A DNA stretch of 64,000 bases from NCBI GenBank assembly GCA_026874595.1, contig CM049318.1:24445456-24509455 (forward strand), read 5' to 3'. The notes under the pieces were generated by a model. The model worked only from the letters and a program-made list of their open reading frames with translations, made no database searches and was not told the DNA's origin. Below are positions 56,774 to 64,000 of this stretch, in pieces; the stretch's first letter is position 1, and each line of letters opens with the position of its first letter. A program made the translations under genes and the position numbers. This DNA comes from Sipunculus nudus. Taxonomy: Eukaryota; Annelida; Sipuncula; Golfingiida; Sipunculidae.

Positions 56774-59700
56774 GTTTGTATGGTGTTAAGTCGGGTTATT
56801 CTATCTCAATACACTTGAGAAATAAAAGAAAGATGACTTCTGTCGTAAGAATATTTTATTAATCTGAACTTTCGAAGCGGTTAGGCTTTTTTGTCAGGCA
56901 GCGGTATTTGGGAACAGGTAGAGAGGCTTTTAAATATAGCGGATTAACAACGTATAAAGTCCATAAATAAAGGATCAGTGCATATATATTCTGATTGGAA
57001 ATCAGGTAACATTTTAACCATGGTGCTCTGTGCCTGCGTGGTAGACAAGAGGATCCATTACTCCATTCAGAAAAATCCACGAAACTGCATGAATATCGAT
57101 GTCATGTTTTTTTTTTAATGTTCAATTGTGTCCGCAACGATTTTGAGGGAATGACAATGATGATTTTCTTCATTTTTGCATGGTAACAATGTTATATGTT
57201 CATGCTGAATGGATTAGTTTAAGGGTTGAGTACAGTTGTTTTCCGTTGTGGGCACAGATCACTAACACAAAAAAAAATATAAAAACGCAAAATACTTTGG
57301 AATGCAAGAGGAGATTTAGCAAGGCCAAATGTGGATGTAAACTTTATTGTAAGTTTCTAGGTCAAACGGATGCGATTTTTGCCTTGTTAAAGGACGGAAG
57401 AACGAACGGATTAGCTAAAAAAAGCTATGCCTTAAATGAATGTCTGATAAAAATATTAGTTTAAATCAACAAATGTTAATTTTGCTTCAACCATTATTTA
57501 TCTTTTCATAAATTTGTTTACTTTTTCGGAATGTCTACCTTAAGCATTATTCTTTACGGATCCTCTCCAACATAAATAGTCAATATCATTCCACCACATG
57601 TTCCTATGTTGTAAACAATCTAGTGATACTCTAAAATATATCTATTTAAGGTTGATACATATATAAGAGATTAACCAGTTCGAAAAATACCTGAGGACAG
57701 ATTATAAATACTTATGATATATTTAGGATAAGTAGTATAGTAGAAGATAGGCTTATAAAAATGCCAAAAGGAGAGATAATTTAAAGTAATTTGTATTTCT
57801 CTTTATACTTACATATGCGGAAGCCATCAGCTTACAGCCGCAAAATTTCACAATAAAAATCCCTATGGAAGGGCAGCATTAATTGTTTTTGTTTATGTCA
57901 TCGTTCATTTTTTTAAACTGGTATAATAACCATGTGTAGATTAATTATCATTTTCCACCACTGTAACTGACAATCTTACTTGTAAACCTCACTACTGGAA
58001 TCTGTACTGGTGCGATTGCTAATTGTGCCAAATTTGTCTTTGTAAGGATAGTTTTGTGTACACCGAACACCATACCACTCACTACAATGGATTAGCCAGT
58101 GGCCCATTAAAATTTGGTACAATAACTACATCAAATCATTCCGCAGTGAACATTACAAAAAAAATCAGAACTTTCGTAGCACATTGGAACCTAAAGAGAA
58201 GCTAAATACAATATTCAACCACTTGGTAAATATCCCAACGCTTTAACACAATGAAACACACCCCCGATCAATGAAACCTCTGTGTGGAGGAGAAACACAG
58301 AATATTACAAAACAAAAGCGACAATTCGATAATCTTCTTGAACAGGCGCAGTGAATAAGTTTCAAATGATGACACCTAAAACTGCCGAACCGGGCAAAAA
58401 GAAAGCATCAGTATTAGCTGGGTCTCCGACGAGCGTCAGTTATCTGACGCAATTTCAGACACATTAATTTTTAGTAGAAATTCCCTGAACATGACTAATC
58501 ATTAGCTGAACTGTTAAACGTAGGCAATACGATGGAACGTAGCTTAAGGTTTTTATATTTTGAAAACGCCTACATAGGGATGACGTGCCTCGTTATTTCA
58601 GCAAATTAAGGACAAATTACAAGTTTTACACTTATAAAAATATTATGAAATCATAGGATGAAAAACAATGTAGTGCCAGGTGCCGCCATCTACCCATGCT
58701 CTTACGAAACTACAGAGCAGAGCATACTGACTTTGACAACAACCTTGCCTACGAAACACACACGTAATGATTAATTAGTTATTTGGAGCAAACATCGTTC
58801 ACACATGACCCAGGTGCCTCGACGTCTTTCCGAGTCACTGACTATCAAAGAAGTTAAGGTGTAAGTGTCTTTGTGTCTAAAATACGGTACATTCCCGGTA
58901 AAAAAAGGCCTATGCGAAAAAAAAAATAACAAGACAAGTAACCATAATATGACACGCAAGTTAACATGTCCTTTAAACTGTTCACTCACTTTGTTGATGC
59001 AATATGGCGCCCTGATCTGTCTAGGGATACACTGAGGTTAAAACAAATATGTGGTCTTTGCACCTCTTTCCGCTTAAGGCATGGCGTGTAATCTGGCCCA
59101 CACTGACGGTAAGTAGAGCGTTGTGTATGCGGAGTGGCATCCATTGAAAAGGATTAAAATTTAGCCATGCAACTCAATCAAAATGAATGACGTCAAATCG
59201 GTTGTAAAAGTTCTTGAACCGGTTTAATCAGACCAACGAGAGTAGGTGTCGCATGTTTAAATTTTGGAGTCAGACTCACATGGCGATACCATATTCTCAT
59301 TTGGGTGATTAATTCTCTGTTCTATCCCTAAACTGGTGGATGATTTAAAAGGACGGAGGACGGATTTAAAATATATGACCAATTTACGATAAATAGCCAG
59401 ACAGAAGGTATACTTATAAAAATAACAAAATTACAGGTACCTCAAGAAATCTGCGATACTATTAAACACATACATGTGCGGATAAGGAACATTTATTCAT
59501 ATAGTCACAAAGTGTCACTTAACAAATCCTTATTGATCGGCTTCATTAATTGTTTTACATATGTCAACGTATATATTTGAAGTTGGTATAATTAGCATTT
59601 GAATCATAATTATATTCACCTATATGATAATTTGATAAGTTTTTATAATTAGTGTGTGTATCATAATTATCATCCCCATTAATACATGTAGCAAACTTAC

Positions 59701-60330
59701 CAGTAAAAATCAGTACAGGAATCTGTACTGGTACGACTGCTAATCGTGTCAATGGGTTTTGTTTCACAACAAATTTGTTAAACTTCTCTTCAACAACGTT
59801 TTGTTATTTATCATATTACTGACTGATGATGAAGAATTACAGGGTATGAAATTGCTCATTCACCATATAATTTTACTATATATGTTTGACAACTTATGGT
59901 TCTGTGTCTCATGCTTTCGACTTACAGCTTTTGGGTGTAAAACTGCTCTGCCTGGACTGTTTGCCCGTGATCCAGTATATCTATTATTAACTCGGGATCG
60001 CACAATCATGTGATTGTTGCTCCTATAACCCAGCCACCACAGCCGCAATAACAAATCTTTATACACAGACATTTTTACTTAATTACACACAAATGTTGTC
60101 AGTAACTTTTGTCTTACCAAATATTCCTTTCCTATAGTGCGACTTTTATCATTCAACTCGCGGAGCATCCTGAGCATAGTTACAAAGTAACAATGTGTGT
60201 GTGGACAAAAGAGTCAAGGCAACCTCATGACAATGATATAATTACAGGCACGGTCCGAGGCCTTTTGTCGATTAACTTAATTTTTTTTTTGCTGAAAAAG
60301 GAGAGTGAGTCCAAAATGGCTAGTCAGTTT

Positions 60331-61262
60331 TATATATTCCATGGTTCAGCCACAAAACTATACATCTAAAACGTCTCATTGTTTAGGTATTGTAAGGAAA
60401 AAGCATTATTACTGACGGCCTAGCAGGTCTGCATAAAAAAAAACTTAGTTAGATTTAGCAACTGTTCCCGTACATACCGCAACTTTGATTTAAACCGGTA
60501 TGTTTAGCAGTTGTTCCAGGTCTAATGCTAATCAAGATTTTACGTGCAAAAATTATAATTTCTATCATTACTGGTACAATTGCACTTAGTGAGATATACA
60601 AGGATTTTTAAACAAACAATATAATGTGTCTAATGAAACACGGTATTTTCCATTCTGATGTATCTCTGAACACCATTTTTTGTCAGCAACATAAAGCAAT
60701 CATCAGGAAACTACTCATACATGTGTCGCCATCTATGCAGACGTTGGGTAGCGACAGATCCGTGCTTCCAGACCCTAATAAAAACGTAATTTCTTGTTTG
60801 AAAGTCAAAGCATGGGGATTATGACATTTATTGGAGACGCCTACATAGATTTGCAAGTGTATAATTACCTGTAATTTGTTTATTAAAGATGCCTGATAAA
60901 TACATTTACCAGTTCGTGCTAGACTCTTACGAAATTACTTAAGCTATTTAATATAACTTCGTGAGGTTAACTAATATTCTTTTTATACAAAGTTGGCCGG
61001 ACATGGTATTTACAACGGGCCTGATTTTTTTTTCCGCTAATAATTAACATGACAGTTATGTAGAACGGAGTGCTTAGTACCTTCGTTTGAAAATCCATTG
61101 AAATTCAACAGGAACAGGACTATCATAAATAAATGAACACTTTAAACCATCCATGCAGGAGACAAGATAACTCCTTAGGCTTGCAGGTAACAAATGGTCC
61201 GCGTCATGTTTCATAAATAAAACTGCAAGATATGTGGGGACCTTTGCCTGGAGTTGACTCTC
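60331..61262. other. No gene recognised
   Basis: Weakly repeats pieces of the family (a CATTACTGGTACAATTGC block near 60575). Otherwise nothing seen. Confidence 0.5.
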
Positions 61263-61535
61263 TTATAGGAACAGGATGTGCTCAAAACTCCTTACCAAAT
61301 TCGTTACATAAAGAGCACGCTCTCTCGCCTTAGGAGTGAATGAATACGTGTCATGGGCGGCAGGTAAATATACATCAATTAACCTCATAGCGTCTGTTAT
61401 AGCTTTTTTGGGTAGTAAGCTCCCTAGTGAACCAAGGAAAGCTTCATGGATAGGAAGAACACAGTGTAAAGTCGGATGAGACTGACACCATCGGTGATAT
61501 CTGACTATAAGACCCAACCTTAACCTTTTATACAT
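61263..61535 (-). CDS. Unrecognised 90-codon open frame near the signal-peptide exon
   Basis: The minus-strand frame opens with MYKRLRLGLIVRYHRWCQSH and contains PIHEAFLGSLGSLLPKKAIT, DAMRLIDVYLPAAHDTYSFT and KARERALYVTNLV. The composition is protein-like, with amphipathic helices and no low complexity. It lies 65 bases beyond the donor of the signal-peptide exon on the same strand. The gap contains an acceptor-like CTATTTCAG, but that would make a 34-nt intron, too short for an animal gene. No family is recognised. It may be a fragment of the host family or chance. Confidence 0.3.
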   Translation of the reverse strand: MYKRLRLGLIVRYHRWCQSHPTLHCVLPIHEAFLGSLGSLLPKKAITDAMRLIDVYLPAAHDTYSFTPKARERALYVTNLVRSFEHILFL

Positions 61536-61539
61536 GGAT

Positions 61540-62400
61540 GTGGTAGTTCTTGCGCTGTGTTTTGCCTGAAATAGGTAACGGATAACTAATTTAACTTACT
61601 GTGAATAGACATGCAACAGCTGTAACAGCAGCAGCAAAACACCTGCCGGACCAAGCATCTTTAAAGTGTACGACTTCTTCGTGATGAGCAGCTTGCAGAC
61701 ATGCCGTTCCTCCTTTTCCCAGCCTGCTGCTTCAATACACCAGCTGACTCGAGATGTGCATACTCATGAGACGGAGCGACGAGGAAGAAAAAAACAACAG
61801 GTCTCTGCAGCGAACATTGGCGGGATCTGTGTACGACTCACTCTGCCATCACGTGGAGCATCATACGCCAAGATATTCCTGTTCAGCCGGCTGTGTCAAT
61901 AATACATAACGCAGAGGCGTAGCGCACTCCAGTGACCTTTGATATGTTTTGTTACATCTGGCTCAGAGAGTTTTATATCAGCTTAATCTATATTATCAGA
62001 ATCACCCATAATACTGACCTATTTTGAGTTGTTGTGCAGTCGGTTGTTGATAATGAAATATCACTGTAAAGAATAAGCAAAAGAAGAATCAGCATAGAAT
62101 GCGTCCAATTTACGTTTGTGTTTGTTTGTGTTTTGTCTGTACACAAAATTACTCAAGCATTTATGAACGGAATCTTTTAATATTTTCAGGACTTTTCGGG
62201 AATAGGCAAGTAAAGAATCGATTTTAGATTTTGGTATAGATCGGTCACATGATCCGGATTCAGAAACGTCAGCAAGATACATTCTCAAACGATCAGTCAC
62301 TTATGTACGAATGTTCATGGAAATATAGGCCAAATAGTTGAATGCAAACACTAGATCTGGAGCAACCCTTGAAAGGTATCCCCCCCCCCCAACCTGCATA
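61540..62400. repeat. Partial third copy of unit beta (signal-exon part)
   Basis: Matches 35330-36130 and 54760-55560: GAGACGGAGCGACGAGGAAG, then CATGATCCGGATTCAGAAACG near 62248. In this copy only, the minus strand at 62061-62300 is open: ADVSESGSCDRSIPKSKIDS then LLAYSRKVLKILKDSVHK. The other two copies have a stop at the DRS position. Confidence 0.65.
61600..61658 (-). CDS. Signal-peptide first exon of an unrecognised secreted protein (best copy)
   Basis: The minus strand reads MLGPAGVLLLLLQLLHVYS plus two bases, then a perfect donor GTAAGT. The peptide has a short n-region, a leucine core and a polar c-region, a textbook secretion signal. The ATG has a purine at -3 (AAAGATGC). Two homologues at 35402-35460 and 54825-54883 keep the 59-nt length and the open frame but have ATT for ATG, and one has also lost the donor. 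This exon is phase 2. I could not identify the next exon with confidence. Confidence 0.5.
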
Positions 62401-62499
62401 CGGCACAAGCTTGCATTCTTTAGAATACAGGTTTCTTCGGCCATTGTCCGTGCTTTAAGTACAAAACCGTTCGCCCTCTTCCTTACGTTAACCGATACA

Positions 62500-64000
62500 A
62501 TTTAACAAGGGACCCCTCTGGTCAGCGCTCAGCTGATTATGTCTATACGGATATGTTTATCAGTTTTCCCCTAAATATGGGTACTGTGATGATCCATAAT
62601 CTAATCCGAGAATCGACGGGCCCTGTAACCTTGACCTAATATAAAAGTCAAGCCTGAAACATATATATAAATCCAAACTGGAGATATAATCCGGAAACAA
62701 ATATGTGCCCAGATGACCACTGTGAATTTGACCTTCGATATTGTAGCCCTGAAACAAATCAACTTTTCCCCCTATTGGCTGGTCAGCTATTTGTGCACAT
62801 TTAAAGGTTTGTTATGAACTGTTTGGCTTAAAATGCATACAAAATCATTCTAATGAAGTTGGTCATGTGAACTTGACCTTAGGTTTCATGCCCCCCGGAA
62901 TTAACAGAGTTTTTACCCTAGTGGTGGGCAATATATAAATCAGGTTTGAAACCAATATTTCAGTCCAAACTGGTGTTACTATCTGGAACTAATATGTGGA
63001 TAGATGGCCCCGTGACCTAGACCTATGACTTTGTGACCCCAAAACCCATAAGTCTCTGCCATTGTTGACAGATTGGAAATGTCTGGAAAATTGAAGGTTT
63101 GGATCGAAAAGGTTGGCTTGAAAAACATCTACAGATCAAACATTTTTAGAGAAGTGAATGTGTGACCTTACCCTTTAATCTCATGATCCCAAAATAAAAA
63201 AAAATCTTCTAACACAGAAACCAATATGTCAATCATAAATGGAGTTATCATCCGATAACAAATATGTGTACAAATGGCTACTGTGACCTTGACCTTTGTC
63301 ACTCTAACCCTTCCATCAATAAGCTCCCTCACCTATAGGCATGTGCGCTATATGTGCAGGATTGAAGGTTTGGTATGAAAAGTTTAGTTTAAAGCCATCC
63401 ACAATCTTTCTTAATAAGTGGAACATGTGAACTTGAACTTTGACCTCAGAACCCCAAAATCAACAGAGTTCTTGTGTTACAGGTTGACCATAGTCGATTT
63501 AAGTTTTGAAATCCATATGTCAATCCAAACTGGATTTATCATGAATATGAAACAAAGATGACGGACATACAGAAAGACGAACAGACGGAAATCCAGGGTG
63601 ATTAATATGGGACATCCTCTTATTCAAGCAGAGCCCTACTCAACACATAAAATTTAGGACACAGATGTTACTGCTGCTGCGAATTTGATAGTTTCCAAAA
63701 AATGTATATAAATAGAAAAAAAATACAGGTGGCGGCACCTGGGTGTCAGGACACTGGAAGAAACCACAGCTAAGAAATTTGAAACTGGGGACCCATTGGT
63801 CTCGACGCTCAGCTGAATTTGTCTTTAAAGATAAGTTTATGTGCTTATTTTCAAAATACGGGTCCAGACGTCAATTGGAAGCCAACCTGTCTACCAAAAC
63901 TGAAGTTACGAATCAATAACTAATTTGAGACTGGATCAGCCCTGCAACCTTGAACTTGGACCTAGTGACCCCAAAATTAGAGGGTGCGCCATGTGGAAGA
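62500..64000. repeat. Tandem array, about 265-300-bp unit, TGACCT-rich, runs off the window
   Basis: The anchor TCCAAACTGGxxTTATxATC recurs near 62671, 62968, 63232 and 63523. GAAGGTTTGGxATGAAAAGxTT recurs near 62805, 63095 and 63369. Each unit has GTGACCTTGACCTTTGxxxC-like strings and a following GACCCCAAAAT block. This resembles a TGACCTTGACC repeat common in invertebrate, especially mollusc, genomes. Confidence 0.7.

Larger units (their letters stand above)
48290..60330. repeat. Segmental duplication unit beta, copy 2
   Basis: Direct copy of 31155-41530 (anchors given there). It has about 1.7 kb extra (48408-50083) holding most of the pseudogene and the minisatellite, and expanded microsatellites at 51757-51830, 54609-54690, 56635-56673 and 56711-56772. 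The lag between copies grows from about 17.1 to about 19.4 kb and falls back to 18.8 kb, showing several indels. Confidence 0.8.

Noticed and set aside
61535-61600. A 34-nt intron linking the signal-peptide exon to the 90-codon frame
   Set aside because: Shorter than animal introns normally allow; the matching stretch in the other copies is not preserved as a splice pair.

Overview
The window reads as nuclear DNA of an animal. It has intron-split coding sequence with GT...AG junctions, an extracellular gene made of MAM and thrombospondin type-1 modules, several families of animal retroelements, very many (TA)n and (CA)n(TA)n microsatellites, and an AT-rich background. The TGACCTTGACC-type repeat at the right end, the Gypsy and Penelope-like elements and the modular matrix gene together suggest a marine invertebrate. 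A mollusc or other lophotrochozoan is my best guess, but nothing here fixes the species.

Layout. 1-1963: little apart from the decayed 3' end of a LINE. 1964-14194: one Gypsy retrotransposon on the minus strand (element A). It is interrupted inside its 5' LTR by a second minus-strand Gypsy element (element B, 8142-14145), whose pol has integrase ahead of reverse transcriptase. Element A also carries a 156-bp tandem array (about 2490-4020) that contains three perfect AGGTCAnnnTGACCT palindromes. 14195-19372: the only clearly recognisable host gene, on the minus strand. Eight exons, all of phase 1-1, encode one MAM domain followed by five TSP1 repeats; the first exon is missing and the last is uncertain. 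A Penelope-like GIY-YIG fragment sits antisense in one of its introns. 19400-25870: AT-rich intergenic DNA with old copies of the repeat family described next. 25880-28290: two Penelope-like 3' fragments, the second flanked by large inverted arms, with hammerhead-ribozyme-like motifs and a tRNA-like sequence between them.

28300-62400: a large direct segmental duplication. Roughly 28300-41530 matches 45170-60330, with further partial copies at 42080-45080 and 61540-62400 and older ones at 22400-25870. The units carry recurring exon-like minus-strand segments: a 59-nt signal-peptide exon, a segment encoding TRKDIKVPG-like sequence, and a segment ending VPVQIPVLIFTG at a GTAAG donor. I read these as relics of a tandem family of secreted-protein genes, mostly dead. 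The signal-peptide exon at 61600-61658 still has its ATG and donor. One copy holds a broken pseudogene of a TE-associated family with the HADNC..GQNKNN motif (47725-49440) and a minisatellite with a CTCF-like site. Both LINE 3' fragments are shared by the two copies and so predate the duplication.

62500-64000: a tandem array of roughly 280-bp units rich in TGACCT half-sites, running off the end of the window.

How the parts relate: the host gene is the only plausible functional gene. The mobile elements lie in or beside it in both orientations, and the eastern half looks like a gene-birth-and-death region expanded by duplication. All coordinates, splice sites and alignments were made by eye.
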